DNA of 64,000 nucleotides from Verrucomicrobiota bacterium (GTDB lineage: Bacteria; Chlamydiota; Chlamydiia; Chlamydiales; Rhabdochlamydiaceae), in NCBI GenBank assembly GCA_018240065.1, contig JAFEGH010000003.1:62001-126000 (forward strand), written 5' to 3'. A program made the position numbers and the translations under genes. Positions 17,679 through 27,064 of the stretch are shown here, in pieces (the stretch's first letter is position 1; each line of letters begins with the position of its first letter). The notes beneath the pieces are model-generated. The model had not been told where the DNA came from and did no database searches. It saw only the letters and a list, made by a program, of their open reading frames with translations.

Positions 17679-18731
17679 TTAGAAATCAAAACGTACGCCG
17701 AATGTGCCGCCGGAAAGCGACAGGTCGCCGTTCATCTGCTCGAGGTTGCCCTCGCTTAAATTGTGGAAGAAGTGGTTCATTTTGTTGATGCCGAACCAGA
17801 TGTTCTGTTCCCATCCAGCATAGAGGCCGAAGTGGTAGCGGTCTTTATGCACGTAAGTGTCCCAGCGGACGCCAAGGGCCAGCTGCGCAGTGGAGGCGGC
17901 GTTGTGGAACCCATCGCGCGATTCCGCCACTTCGGACGACTCGAAATGCTCATGGAAATCACAGTCGTAGAATCCGTAGAGCATCGATGCAGAAGCGATT
18001 CCGTAAAAGCTCCATCCGCCCAGAAGCGCAAAGCGCATATCGAGTCCGGCTCGGATGCCTCCGCCTTCGAAATCGGATTCCGCTCTAATTCTCCCTTCGC
18101 TTCCCGTGATGTAATCGTAATGGATATTCAAATGCTGGTCGATCCAGGCGCCGCGTAGTCCCAGGAAGGGGCGCAGTGAAAAATGGCGGCCGACCCAGAA
18201 GGATCTTCCCATTTCCAGATCCAGGACATTGAAGTGGAGATCCCATTTGGCATGAGCGGAGTCTGCTCCGTTTGTTAACTGGCCGACTGCATTGGCTGTG
18301 GGGTTGCCCCAGAGAGTGAGCAAAAGCCCTCTGGTCTTATCCCTTGCGTGGGATTGGAACCAGGTCCAGTTAAGCATGATGTCCCATTCGTCATAAGCCA
18401 TATTGCCGCCGAAGCCGATGCGGAAACCGGGACGGAAGTGGGGTTTTACCTTGTGCAGGTGGCCATCGAAAACTTTTGCCGACGGCGCGGCGCCGGGGAG
18501 AGCTCCCGTGTAGTCTGATTGCGCATAATAGAGGCCGTCTTCTTTGGCGACCCACCACAGAAACTCTGTGTTGAGGAAAAGGTTCCATCCGTTATCGACT
18601 TGATAGCGGCTGGAAGGGTTGACCATGCCGACGGCTTCTTTGCCTTGAGTCGAAGAGGGCAATTCACCGGCGCTTAATGAGGAGAGCGTCGTCAAGATCA
18701 GTCCAGAAATCACTAAAGTGCGTTTTTCCAT
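17679..18731 (-). CDS. MOMP-like outer-membrane porin (Lpg1974 type), copy A
   Basis: 350 residues with a signal peptide (MEKRTLVISGLILTTLSSLSAG). The blocks VDNGWNLFLNTEFLWWVAKEDGLYYAQ, MGRSFWVGRHFSLRPFLGLRGAWID and the terminal VRFDF closely parallel the gene after it, showing a tandem duplication. A third relative sits at 25.8 kb. These barrels are probably general porins of the chlamydial outer membrane. The ATG is preceded by AAGGAGCCGCT, a strong ribosome site. Divergence between copies is large enough that duplication is not recent. Confidence 0.88.
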   Translation of the reverse strand: MEKRTLVISGLILTTLSSLSAGELPSSTQGKEAVGMVNPSSRYQVDNGWNLFLNTEFLWWVAKEDGLYYAQSDYTGALPGAAPSAKVFDGHLHKVKPHFRPGFRIGFGGNMAYDEWDIMLNWTWFQSHARDKTRGLLLTLWGNPTANAVGQLTNGADSAHAKWDLHFNVLDLEMGRSFWVGRHFSLRPFLGLRGAWIDQHLNIHYDYITGSEGRIRAESDFEGGGIRAGLDMRFALLGGWSFYGIASASMLYGFYDCDFHEHFESSEVAESRDGFHNAASTAQLALGVRWDTYVHKDRYHFGLYAGWEQNIWFGINKMNHFFHNLSEGNLEQMNGDLSLSGGTFGVRFDF

Positions 18732-18858
18732 AGCGGCTCCTTGCGGCTTAAAACAGCTTTTCCCACTCTATCTTCTAAAGCGTCGAAAATCTGCATATAG
18801 CTTTGTAAAAAATTTGTTCCGATCATCAAGTTAAAGATCTTTTTTTTCAACTGGTGTT

Positions 18859-20400
18859 TCAAGCACTTGAACGATCTTTTTCGTAAAAGAGGATTCCCAG
18901 AAAAAAAGAGACCGCGAGGAAAGAAATCACAAAAGAGAAAGAGACCTCTTTGCTCCGTAGGGAAAAATCGAGAAATGCTGGCGGGTTCGAGGTCAAATTC
19001 ATGACCGTGGAGGTCCATGCATTGTTGAGCCAGTGGATCGCATGGCTTAAAAAAGGAAACCAGGGAGCGAAGAGCAAAGCAGTGAAGAGAAGAAGCATTG
19101 AAAGGCAGACGCAGGTAGGGAAAAAGAGGTTGTAGGCGATGCTGAGAAGGGGGAATTTGTGGAACAGGTGAAGCAAAACCGGAAGAGAGATCAAATGAAC
19201 AGCGAAATTAAGTGCCAGCGCTTGCCGCAGGAATGAGGAGAGGACGTAGCCGTGTTTGTCCAGCATCGACATCGCTTTCACTTCGCGCCAAGCGCGCACG
19301 GGTAAAAGGAGGGCCATGGCAGAGTGCACAGCCGGATAGAACAGGAGGATGGCGAGGGTGCAAAGGAATGTGAGCTGGAAGCTAAGCTGGGTGACGACAA
19401 GAGGGCTGATGAGGAGTTCGACGATGAGTCCAGCGCCCAGAGCATTCAATCCAGATATGCGCAAGGAAAAGAGCTGTCCCGCAGCGATGAGGAAAATGGC
19501 GATGTAGGCTCTTTGTATCGAGGGAGCGTTGCCCAGGAAGAGGTAATAAAGCGTGAGCGCGGCGATGAGACACAGTGCGCTGATCCTGTCGGGAAATAAA
19601 AGACGGAAGAGGAAGTTCAGAAAGAGGGCGGCAAGGGCAAAATGAAATCCGGAGATTGCCAGAATATGCTGCAGTCCGACTTTGCCAAACTCCATACTCA
19701 GGATCCGCTCATCGATATCTCCTGTGGCAAGAGCGTTCAAAAAAGTGCGCACATGCGGGTCTGCGATCTCTTTCTTTAAGTAGGCGGAGACAGTCTGTTT
19801 TGCCTTAAAGCGCCATTCGGACAAATTGAAAGAAGAACTGATCCTGGTCCAGGGGCGCTTTTTTTCCGGCTTTAGGACAAACGCAAAGTCTCCCTTTTGG
19901 GAAAGTGAGCCGCTGATCTCGTAATCAGCGTCGGCAGGCATCCGTTTTGCAAACAGCGGAAGATAGATGTTGCACGGAATGCCGCCGTAAACTTTTCCGT
20001 CCGCGGCTTCAAAACGCGTTAAAGTTCCCGCGTACAGGATCGAGCGGTTGAAAGGGGAGGAGTAGATTTTGACCTGTTCGATGTGGAAAGAGCCCTTGCC
20101 CTCGATTTTTTCCGTTGCGATAACGATTTTTGGATGGCGCAATGCCGCGTAGCCAAATGCGCTGGCAAAACAGATCAGTGCAAGGAGGAAAGCCGCTTTA
20201 GACCTGGCGGAGCAGAGAAGAGCTCCAAATAGTACTCCCAGCAGAAGGTCCCGGCGAAATGCCAGCGCCGTTCCGAGCAGCAGAGAAAGCCCCAGAAAAA
20301 GAGCGGGGTTCCTCCCCCAGAACATGGAAAAATATTCTCTGACCTCTAATCGAAAGAGCGGGTCGGAAAGTATCCTCTTTGCGAGACGGCTGAGTTTCAA
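18859..20400 (-). CDS. comEC: ComEC/Rec2-family DNA uptake membrane protein
   Basis: 513 residues, an inner-membrane channel for single-stranded DNA import. An N-terminal soluble OB-like domain (DUF4131 type) covers about residues 45-170 after two hydrophobic helices. The Competence core follows, with the hallmark LQHILAISGFHFALAALFLNF near residue 235 and further helices to the end. The C-terminal metallo-beta-lactamase domain found in longer ComEC proteins is absent, as in chlamydial versions. The start codon TTG overlaps the TGA of ndh (TTGA), implying coupling. Natural competence is possible but not shown. Confidence 0.9.
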   Translation of the reverse strand: MKLSRLAKRILSDPLFRLEVREYFSMFWGRNPALFLGLSLLLGTALAFRRDLLLGVLFGALLCSARSKAAFLLALICFASAFGYAALRHPKIVIATEKIEGKGSFHIEQVKIYSSPFNRSILYAGTLTRFEAADGKVYGGIPCNIYLPLFAKRMPADADYEISGSLSQKGDFAFVLKPEKKRPWTRISSSFNLSEWRFKAKQTVSAYLKKEIADPHVRTFLNALATGDIDERILSMEFGKVGLQHILAISGFHFALAALFLNFLFRLLFPDRISALCLIAALTLYYLFLGNAPSIQRAYIAIFLIAAGQLFSLRISGLNALGAGLIVELLISPLVVTQLSFQLTFLCTLAILLFYPAVHSAMALLLPVRAWREVKAMSMLDKHGYVLSSFLRQALALNFAVHLISLPVLLHLFHKFPLLSIAYNLFFPTCVCLSMLLLFTALLFAPWFPFLSHAIHWLNNAWTSTVMNLTSNPPAFLDFSLRSKEVSFSFVISFLAVSFFLGILFYEKDRSSA

Positions 20401-21671
20401 GAAATTTTCTTTTTAGGGATGTCCTGGTCGATAGGCCGGGTGATGATGCGCACGCCTCTTTCCCCCGTGAACATGGTCGCTCCCCATTCCAGCATGACGC
20501 CGAGCCGGTTGCGGAAACCGATCAGGAACATGATATGGACAAAAGCCCACATCAGCCAAGCTAAAAAGCCGGAGAGCTGCAGTTTGCCGAACATCGCAAT
20601 CGCTTTTGCCTTGCCGATCGTCGCCATGCTCCCTTTGTCGAAGTAGACGAAGGGAGGGCGCTGCTCTTTCGGAATCCCTTTCTTGATGAGCTTCGCAACA
20701 TACTTTCCTTCCTGCATCGCTGCGGGCGCGACGCCGGGGACAGGCTTTCCATCTTTTGAAGTAAAACTGGCCGCGTCGCCGATGACAAAGATTTCAGGAT
20801 TGCCGGGGATGGTCAGGTCGGGACCTACGATGACGCGTCCTGCTCGATCGAGAGGAACGTCGAGAGACTTAAGGACGGGAGAGACCTGGTTGCCTGCCGC
20901 CCAGATGATATTCTTCGATTCGATGAACATCTCATCGATCTGGACGCCGTTATCATCGATGTTGGTGACTTTTTTTCCGGTCAGGACCTTGACTCCCATA
21001 TCTTCGAGAGCTTTTGTGGCTCTTATGGAAAGCTTGTCGGGGTACATGGGAAGGATCTTGGGCAATGCCTCGACTAGATAGATCTTCGACTTTTCCGGTT
21101 TGATCCTGCGGAAGTTTTTAAACATCGTCTTATTGGCGATCTCGGCGATGGCGCCGGCCATCTCGACGCCTGTCGGCCCGCCGCCGATCACGACGAAGGT
21201 CAAGTATTTGGCCGATTCGGAAATGCTGTCGAGCCGTTCCGCCTTTTCAAATGAAATCAGGACCTGTTCACGAATTTTGAGGGCGTCGCTGATCGTTTTG
21301 AGGCCGGGCGCATACTGCTCCCATTCATCTTTGCCGAAATAGGAATGGCGCGCGCCAATGGAAATAATGAGATAGTCATATCCAATGATATCGCCATTTG
21401 CGATTGTGATCTGCTTTGCTGTCTTGTCGATTTTGACGACTTCACCCATGATCACAGTCGTGTTGTCCTGATGGCGCAGGACCTCGCGCAAAGGGGTTGC
21501 TATTTCTCCCGGAGAGAGTGCCGCTGTCGCGACTTCGTAGAGCAGGGGTTGGAAAAGGTGATGATTGGTTTTGTCGATGAGAAGGACGTCGAGCTTGGCG
21601 TGATTGAGTGATTTGGCGACGTTGAGCCCTCCAAAACCTCCTCCGATGATGACAACTTTCGTATAAGCCAT
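20397..21671 (-). CDS. ndh: Type II NADH dehydrogenase (NDH-2)
   Basis: About 424 residues from ATG 21671, chosen because the FAD motif VVIIGGGFGGLNVAK then starts at residue 5 and AAGAG lies upstream; an earlier in-frame start would add 18 residues. The second nucleotide site FVVIGGGPTGVEMAGAIAE lies near residue 160, and GDAAS near residue 294 closes the FAD site. A hydrophobic C-terminal helix (LAWLMWAFVHIMFLIGF) anchors it to the membrane. It passes electrons from NADH to quinone without pumping protons. Overlaps comEC by one stop/start pair. Confidence 0.92.
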   Translation of the reverse strand: MAYTKVVIIGGGFGGLNVAKSLNHAKLDVLLIDKTNHHLFQPLLYEVATAALSPGEIATPLREVLRHQDNTTVIMGEVVKIDKTAKQITIANGDIIGYDYLIISIGARHSYFGKDEWEQYAPGLKTISDALKIREQVLISFEKAERLDSISESAKYLTFVVIGGGPTGVEMAGAIAEIANKTMFKNFRRIKPEKSKIYLVEALPKILPMYPDKLSIRATKALEDMGVKVLTGKKVTNIDDNGVQIDEMFIESKNIIWAAGNQVSPVLKSLDVPLDRAGRVIVGPDLTIPGNPEIFVIGDAASFTSKDGKPVPGVAPAAMQEGKYVAKLIKKGIPKEQRPPFVYFDKGSMATIGKAKAIAMFGKLQLSGFLAWLMWAFVHIMFLIGFRNRLGVMLEWGATMFTGERGVRIITRPIDQDIPKKKIS

Positions 21672-21920
21672 GACTTTTACTCTTGTTTTTATTGAACTTA
21701 AGTAGGATGGCCAAACTGGAGCCAACCTAATTCTCAGAGGAGAAAAAACCTAAACAAAGCGGAACTATTATCCCAATACCCCAATCATAGGCAAAATAGC
21801 ATATTGGGCTAATACCAAGAATTTTTTCCAGATAGGAATAAAAAGCAACAGTTGTTTTTTGACTTTCAAAAAAGAGTGGAGCTGATAAAATCGGCGAGAA
21901 GATTAGAGGCTGCTTAATAC

Positions 21921-22727
21921 ATGAACTCACATGTTCATCGGTTCTACCGCAAATTCGCCGACGAGCAGGCGCCCATCCGTCTCTATCACGAAGTGATCGG
22001 ACTGCATGAGTCCCCGCGATTCTCATGGGAAGAGATGGTGGAAAAGGCTCCCTCCCTCCCAAAAGGTTGGTACGAACTGTCTCGCTTAAAACCGGTGGAC
22101 AGGGTCGAATTCACGCGCGATTTCTGGCTTGCGACGCTCCCTTTCCTTCCTCATGCGCATGCATTCATCCAGAAGTTTTTTGGGCAGTTGGACGATGTCG
22201 GGGTTTATCTGACCCAGATGCGGTTTGATTCTCCCTTCGAGTGCGAGATTGTTTACAGTTTAAAGGACGGCAGCTGTTTTTACCACGGGGCTCCTCCCTG
22301 TCCCGACGAAGAGATCGAGCAGCTTAAATTTGAATTTCAGAATGTTCTTCCCGAAGACTTTCTCGCATTCCTTAAGATCCACGATGGGTTTAGCAAACAC
22401 AGCGACATTGGGATTATTCGGACGCGGCATTTGCGCGAGGTCAGAAAACAGCTTTGCGAAGAGCTTGAGCAGACCGCTCAGGAGATCATTTCTTCCGGCC
22501 ATCCGATCGATCCCGCCGATCTAATTCCTTTTTATGAATCGTTTGGACAGCCGAGCTACCAATGTTTCTTCGCCGGCTGGACGCCTCTTTCCCAGGCTGG
22601 AAATGTCTATTATTCTTCTCTTGAGAAGGTTCTCTCCGACATCCGCGACCGCAACGCCTGGCAGGAAAATTTGGCATTTCCGACTTTTCTTGACTGGCTG
22701 ATTTTTTATTTGGAAAGCATAGAATAG
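21921..22727 (+). CDS. SMI1/KNR4-like protein in the pts region
   Basis: 268 residues, cytoplasmic. The segment LPEDFLAFLKIHDGFS near residues 139-155 matches the SMI1/KNR4 core, and later YQCFFAGWTPLSQAGNVYYSS fits the second half. Such domains are found in immunity proteins and in cell-wall regulators. A gene at the equivalent place next to ptsH and comEC exists in Chlamydia, so it is probably a conserved chlamydial gene rather than a toxin antidote. It is 9 bases upstream of hprK, suggesting one operon. Function unknown. Confidence 0.8.
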   Translation: MNSHVHRFYRKFADEQAPIRLYHEVIGLHESPRFSWEEMVEKAPSLPKGWYELSRLKPVDRVEFTRDFWLATLPFLPHAHAFIQKFFGQLDDVGVYLTQMRFDSPFECEIVYSLKDGSCFYHGAPPCPDEEIEQLKFEFQNVLPEDFLAFLKIHDGFSKHSDIGIIRTRHLREVRKQLCEELEQTAQEIISSGHPIDPADLIPFYESFGQPSYQCFFAGWTPLSQAGNVYYSSLEKVLSDIRDRNAWQENLAFPTFLDWLIFYLESIE

Positions 22728-22736
22728 GCAAACGAC

Positions 22737-23711
22737 ATGTACTCGGTGCAGGAATTATTTGACAAGTATGGCGAGCACCTCGGGCTAAAGCTGGTCGTGG
22801 GCAAAAATGGAATGAAACGCCCGATCAAGCTACCGGAAGTGCATCGTCCCGGCTTAAGCCTGTCCGGATACATGAAAAACTATGTGAGCCAGCGCATCCT
22901 GGTTTTCGGAAACGTCGAGACGATCTACCTTAAAGACCTCAGCAAAGAGACGCGTCTGGAGAGACTGCGCAACGTCCTGACTCCCCACATTCCCGCGGTC
23001 ATCGTCGCCGGCAGATACCAGCCATCGAGAGAACTCGTCCGCTTCTGCGAAGAAGATGGGATCCCGCTGCTCCGGACCACCATGACGACGATGAACCTCC
23101 TGAGCAAGCTGACCCTTTTGCTCAATGAAGAGTTCTCTCCGACGATGACATGCCATGGAACGCTTGTCGAGGCGTTCGGAGTCGGCGTTTTGATCCAGGG
23201 AGATTCCTCTGTCGGCAAATCGGAGGCCGCGCTCGGCCTGATCGAAAGGGGCCACCGCCTGATATCCGACGACGTCGTGAAAGTGCGCCTGCGCGAAGGG
23301 GCCTATCTTGAAGGCTCGGGACCAGAATTGACTCGCCACTTGATGGAGATCCGGGGAATCGGCATTATCAATGTCGCCCATCTTTACGGAGCTGTCTGCG
23401 TCAGAGATGACAAGACGGTCGATTTGATCGTCAAACTGGAAGAATGGGACGACCGCCGTTTTTACGACAGGATCGGACTCGATGAGAAATACTGCGACAT
23501 CCTGGGCGTCAAAGTGCCGTACCACATTCTGCCTGTAAAGCCCGGCCGCGACGTGGTCCTTTTGATCGAAACGATCGTGCTGAACCACCGCTTAAAAGAG
23601 ATGGGTTATAACTCCGCCAAGGAATTTAATTCGAAATTGTTGGAAACGATCTCCAAAAAACAAAACGAGAGGAAGAAGGTCCGTGAAACTCATGCGCAAA
23701 GTGCGAATTAA
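22737..23711 (+). CDS. hprK: HPr kinase/phosphorylase
   Basis: 324 residues. Phosphorylates and dephosphorylates the regulatory Ser of HPr. N-terminal domain spans about residues 1-130. The catalytic domain has the P-loop GDSSVGKSE near residue 156-164, RGHRLISDDVV with the catalytic acidic residues, and the signature EIRGIGIINVAHLYG near 204-218. It lies directly upstream of ptsH, whose start it overlaps. HprK in Gram-negative bacteria usually works with a regulatory rather than sugar-importing PTS. Confidence 0.95.
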   Translation: MYSVQELFDKYGEHLGLKLVVGKNGMKRPIKLPEVHRPGLSLSGYMKNYVSQRILVFGNVETIYLKDLSKETRLERLRNVLTPHIPAVIVAGRYQPSRELVRFCEEDGIPLLRTTMTTMNLLSKLTLLLNEEFSPTMTCHGTLVEAFGVGVLIQGDSSVGKSEAALGLIERGHRLISDDVVKVRLREGAYLEGSGPELTRHLMEIRGIGIINVAHLYGAVCVRDDKTVDLIVKLEEWDDRRFYDRIGLDEKYCDILGVKVPYHILPVKPGRDVVLLIETIVLNHRLKEMGYNSAKEFNSKLLETISKKQNERKKVRETHAQSAN

Positions 23712-23949
23712 GAATGCGCTTGGGCTTCACGCTCGCCCTGCGACTGTGATTGCCAAGCTCCTTCAGGGAACCTCCTCCTCTGTTTCGTTCACCTATCGCA
23801 AGGAGACGATCAATGCAAGGAGCATCATGAGCATCCTGATGCTGGCGGCGACGAAGAACTCCCTCATCACTGTGGTTGTCGAGGGAGAAGATGCCCATGA
23901 GACGATGGGAAAGATCGTGGATGCCTTTGAGAACCAGTTCGGGGAATGA
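23683..23949 (+). CDS. ptsH: Phosphocarrier protein HPr
   Basis: Up to 88 residues. The active His lies in GLHARPAT (residue 16 if the GTG start at 23683 is used, 13 if ATG 23692). The regulatory Ser lies in INARSIMSILMLAA, the target of HprK. Either start is inside the end of hprK; GGAAGAAGG at 23671-23679 fits the ATG better, GAGAGG at 23667 fits the GTG. It passes phosphate between EI (next gene) and an EIIA encoded elsewhere. Co-transcribed with hprK and ptsI. Confidence 0.95.
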   Translation: MKLMRKVRIKNALGLHARPATVIAKLLQGTSSSVSFTYRKETINARSIMSILMLAATKNSLITVVVEGEDAHETMGKIVDAFENQFGE

Positions 23950-23952
23950 AAA

Positions 23953-25710
23953 ATGGATAACTTGGAAGAAATGCTGATCCGAGGTTTTCCTGTCAGCGAC
24001 GGGATCGCCATAGGCATTCCATTTTTCCTCAATCCGGTTCAGGAAGATATCCCTGAATTTTCAATCACGATGAAAGAGGTCGACTCGGAGATCGCAAGAT
24101 ATCGAAGCGCCCTGTTTTCCAGCCGCGAGGACCTCCAACAGCTGCGCAAAAATCTCGCCGAGGAAGTTTCTGAAGACGCCGCGACGATCATCGAGACCCA
24201 TATCCAGATGCTCGACGACCCGCTCATGACCCAACACATGGAAGACAAGATCCGGCAGACCCTCACGAATTCCGAATCGGTATTCCAGTCCGTCATCACC
24301 GATTATGAAAAACGGTTCTCCCGCAAGACAGACTCTTTCTTTCAGGAACGCCTCGTCGATGTCATGGACCTGGCCAACCGCGTCCTCGGCCACTTATGTC
24401 CCACCAAGGGAAATTCGCTGCTCAACGTCCCTTTCAATTCGATTGTCTTCGCCAAAGAACTGATCCCTTCCCATACAGCTTCCGCCGAGTCCTCCCGCGT
24501 CAGCGCATTTGTCACCCAATCAGGCGGCGGCAATTCCCATGCGGCCCTGATCGCAAGAGCCAAGGGGATCCCTTACGTTGCCTGCGTCGACGTCAACGCT
24601 GTGCAGGATCTCCCGGCCCGGTGCGTCATTGTCGATGGCCAGTCTGGGGATGTGGTCTTCAATCCCAAGCCTGCAACGTTAGAGAAGTACAAACAGAGAA
24701 AGACCCGTTTAAAGACTTCGTTCCAGCTCCTGCAGAAAGAAATGCAGTATGATTCCGAGACCGTCGATGGGTGTTGCATCCAGGTCTTTGCAAATATCGG
24801 CAACCTAGGCGATCTGGACAATATCCAGCAGTATGGACCTGAAGGCGTCGGGCTTTTTCGCACCGAGTATCTTTTTTTCCAGCACCGCCAGCTGATCACC
24901 TGCGAAGAAGAACAATACAACGCCTATCTGAAGCTAATCCAGACCGTCGGGAACATGCCCGTTGTGATCCGCGTCTTCGATGTCGGCGGAGATAAGAACC
25001 CTGAGCTTTTCTCCGAAGGGGAAAGAGAGCCGAACCCGGTCCTTGGCTGCCGGGGGATCCGCTTCCTTCTTCGCCATCCCGAGATTTTTAAGATCCAGCT
25101 CCGAGCCATACTGCGCGCGGCCGTTCACGGCGACGTGCGCATCCTTCTACCTCTGATCTCAGACATCAGTGAACTCGAGTCATCCCGCGCTTTGATCGCC
25201 GAGATCTCTAAATCTCTTCAGGCTGAGGGGATTCCCTTCAAAGCCAGCGTTCCTGTTGGCTGCATGATCGAAGTGCCCTCCGCTGTCTTGATTTGCGACG
25301 CGCTTGCCGAAAAGAGCGATTTCCTCTCCATCGGCACCAATGACCTTGTCCAATATACGCTCGGCATCGATCGCAGCAACCCTGCCATGAGCGACTTCTG
25401 TTATCCCGCGCACCCCAGCGTTCTGCGCATGATCAAAATGGTCAACACCGAGGCCAAGCGACACGGCCGGACTGTGACGATCTGCGGCGAGATCGCTTCG
25501 AACCCGCTCTTCGTCCCGCTCCTGCTCGGCCTTGGCGTCGACCAGCTCTCCTGTTCACCGCGCTACATTCCCATCGTCAAGCGCGCCATCCGGCAGACCA
25601 GCCTGCTTGCCGCCTATGAACTTGCGCAGCGCGTGCTGCGCCTCAACTCGACGATGGAAGTCTCACAGGTCCTTCTCGAAGCGTACAACAACGCTTCTAC
25701 GTCCACATAA
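23953..25710 (+). CDS. ptsI: PTS enzyme I (PEP-protein phosphotransferase)
   Basis: 585 residues, normal for EI. The phosphohistidine swivel segment is GGGNSHAALIARAKGIP near residue 190, where most homologues have GGRTSHTAI. The PEP-binding barrel shows FRTEYLFF, CRGIRFLLRHPEIF, GTNDLVQYTLGIDRSN and the active-site Cys loop TICGEIASNP near residue 515. It starts 3 bases after ptsH. With HprK and HPr it forms a complete entry relay; no EIIB/EIIC permease is encoded here, so a regulatory PTS is likely. Confidence 0.96.
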   Translation: MDNLEEMLIRGFPVSDGIAIGIPFFLNPVQEDIPEFSITMKEVDSEIARYRSALFSSREDLQQLRKNLAEEVSEDAATIIETHIQMLDDPLMTQHMEDKIRQTLTNSESVFQSVITDYEKRFSRKTDSFFQERLVDVMDLANRVLGHLCPTKGNSLLNVPFNSIVFAKELIPSHTASAESSRVSAFVTQSGGGNSHAALIARAKGIPYVACVDVNAVQDLPARCVIVDGQSGDVVFNPKPATLEKYKQRKTRLKTSFQLLQKEMQYDSETVDGCCIQVFANIGNLGDLDNIQQYGPEGVGLFRTEYLFFQHRQLITCEEEQYNAYLKLIQTVGNMPVVIRVFDVGGDKNPELFSEGEREPNPVLGCRGIRFLLRHPEIFKIQLRAILRAAVHGDVRILLPLISDISELESSRALIAEISKSLQAEGIPFKASVPVGCMIEVPSAVLICDALAEKSDFLSIGTNDLVQYTLGIDRSNPAMSDFCYPAHPSVLRMIKMVNTEAKRHGRTVTICGEIASNPLFVPLLLGLGVDQLSCSPRYIPIVKRAIRQTSLLAAYELAQRVLRLNSTMEVSQVLLEAYNNASTST

Positions 25711-25737
25711 GTTCTCTTTTAATTGCAACTTCCCTTC

Positions 25738-25766
25738 AAAAAAAATCTGCGGTAGAATACTGGCCT
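25738..25766 (+). promoter_or_regulatory. Possible promoter of MOMP-like gene
   Basis: A TAGAAT box at about 25754 lies some 30 bases before the ATG; the -35 side is poor (TTCCCT, 17-base spacer). It is the best match in the 76-base gap after ptsI, where an abundant outer-membrane gene would need its own promoter. Confidence 0.3.
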
Positions 25767-25786
25767 TTTGTTAACCAGGAGTCACG

Positions 25787-26929
25787 ATGTCAAGCAAGAC
25801 AACCCCTCTTCAACTCATGGCAATTACGATAGCACTCTCCACGATGAGTTCTCTCTTTGCTGATGCCAATTCAACTTCAAACACTCGAAATCAAACATCC
25901 CTTCAAAATTCCCGCCCATCCGACCCGTATTACTACGATCAGGATACAAACGAGTTCTTTGTGTATGCAGAGTGGATCTATTGGAAGCCAGTGACAGATG
26001 ATCCCATGTATTGGTCGCGAAAACAACATACAGCAACAAGTACTTCTCCCAATACGATAGATATCAATGCGGATGCCAGGTGCATTAAATTCGATTTCTC
26101 ATCGGGTTTTCGAGCAGGTGGAGGGTATCGCTTCGCCAGGAACAGAATGGGCAATGACGTCCGCCCCTGGCAATTTGAAACTGAATACACCCGCTTGCAT
26201 ACAGCAGAATCAGGACATGCAAAGGCTAGGGGTAGAATTCGAAACAGCGGTGGAAATAATATTCAGGAAGTGATTACCGCTGAAACCCCTGATTTGGGCT
26301 CAACTGATTACATCTTTGGACATAGCCGCGTTAGCTTGGAATATGATCGACTGGATGTTAAATTTGCATGGCCGATTTGGATGAGATCGAATGTGATGAT
26401 GCGCCTGATGACGGGTGCGACGTTTGCATGGTTTGAGAATAGTTGGCATAACTGGTTCTCCTCTGTCCCTCAATTCTCCAACCAGCGAGACCGCACTAAA
26501 TTTGATTGGAAATGGTGGGGGGGAGGCCTGATGGGAGGCGGCGATATATATCTTGCAATCGGCAAGGGATTTGGTTTTTTTGCCGATTCCTCTTTTGGCT
26601 TGTTATTTGGGCCTATGAAACAAAAAGAGAGCTACTTTCTTTCAACGGATGTTCTTGTCCATGAAACATTCAATTCCAAATACCGCCCGTACAAGTTTCA
26701 GCCTGTGGTCAACTTTGGCGCAGGGGTTGACTACAAGCATTGGTTTAAAAAGAGCGTGATGCTCCATATGGCCCTTGGTTGGGAATTCACGTGGTGGTTC
26801 GACATGAACCAATTTGGCAAATTGGTCGATCGCAATGGGACTCAACCCAGCATTCCAGACCTCTTTTTTAATAAGGCCTCCGACCTTGGGTTCCAAGGTT
26901 TGACGGCCCGTCTTGGCTTTGATTTCTAA
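25787..26929 (+). CDS. MOMP-like outer-membrane porin, third paralogue
   Basis: 380 residues. A signal peptide covers about residues 1-27 (a hydrophobic stretch ending SLFADA). The mature part starts with an Asn/Gln/Ser-rich segment, then FFVYAEWIYWKPVTDDPMYW, the equivalent of the YLYW block in the two tandem copies at 17-18 kb. Other barrel blocks are WGGGLMGGGDIYLAIGKGFGFF and the C-terminal ARLGFDF. It is more distant than those two are from each other. It has its own intrinsic terminator, suggesting an abundant monocistronic mRNA. Confidence 0.87.
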   Translation: MSSKTTPLQLMAITIALSTMSSLFADANSTSNTRNQTSLQNSRPSDPYYYDQDTNEFFVYAEWIYWKPVTDDPMYWSRKQHTATSTSPNTIDINADARCIKFDFSSGFRAGGGYRFARNRMGNDVRPWQFETEYTRLHTAESGHAKARGRIRNSGGNNIQEVITAETPDLGSTDYIFGHSRVSLEYDRLDVKFAWPIWMRSNVMMRLMTGATFAWFENSWHNWFSSVPQFSNQRDRTKFDWKWWGGGLMGGGDIYLAIGKGFGFFADSSFGLLFGPMKQKESYFLSTDVLVHETFNSKYRPYKFQPVVNFGAGVDYKHWFKKSVMLHMALGWEFTWWFDMNQFGKLVDRNGTQPSIPDLFFNKASDLGFQGLTARLGFDF

Positions 26930-26944
26930 TCTTCTGTCTTTAGC

Positions 26945-26980
26945 AACCCCGGGGGAATTCCTCCGGGGTTTCTCTTTCTA
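26945..26980 (+). terminator. Rho-independent terminator
   Basis: AACCCCGGGGG, loop AATT, then CCTCCGGGGTT gives an 11-pair stem (one G-T pair) followed by TCTCTTTCT, 15 bases after the MOMP-like gene stop. Confidence 0.85.
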
Positions 26981-27064
26981 CAAAAAATGAGTTCCTCGTC
27001 AATTCCGGATCTGCTAAACAATAATTTAGTTATCATCGTCAATCACGATACAAGCGAGATCATT

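Noticed and set aside
21921..22727. SMI1/KNR4-like gene as a toxin immunity gene
   Set aside because: No toxin-like partner is nearby, and its position next to the pts genes looks conserved in Chlamydiae, so a housekeeping role is more likely.
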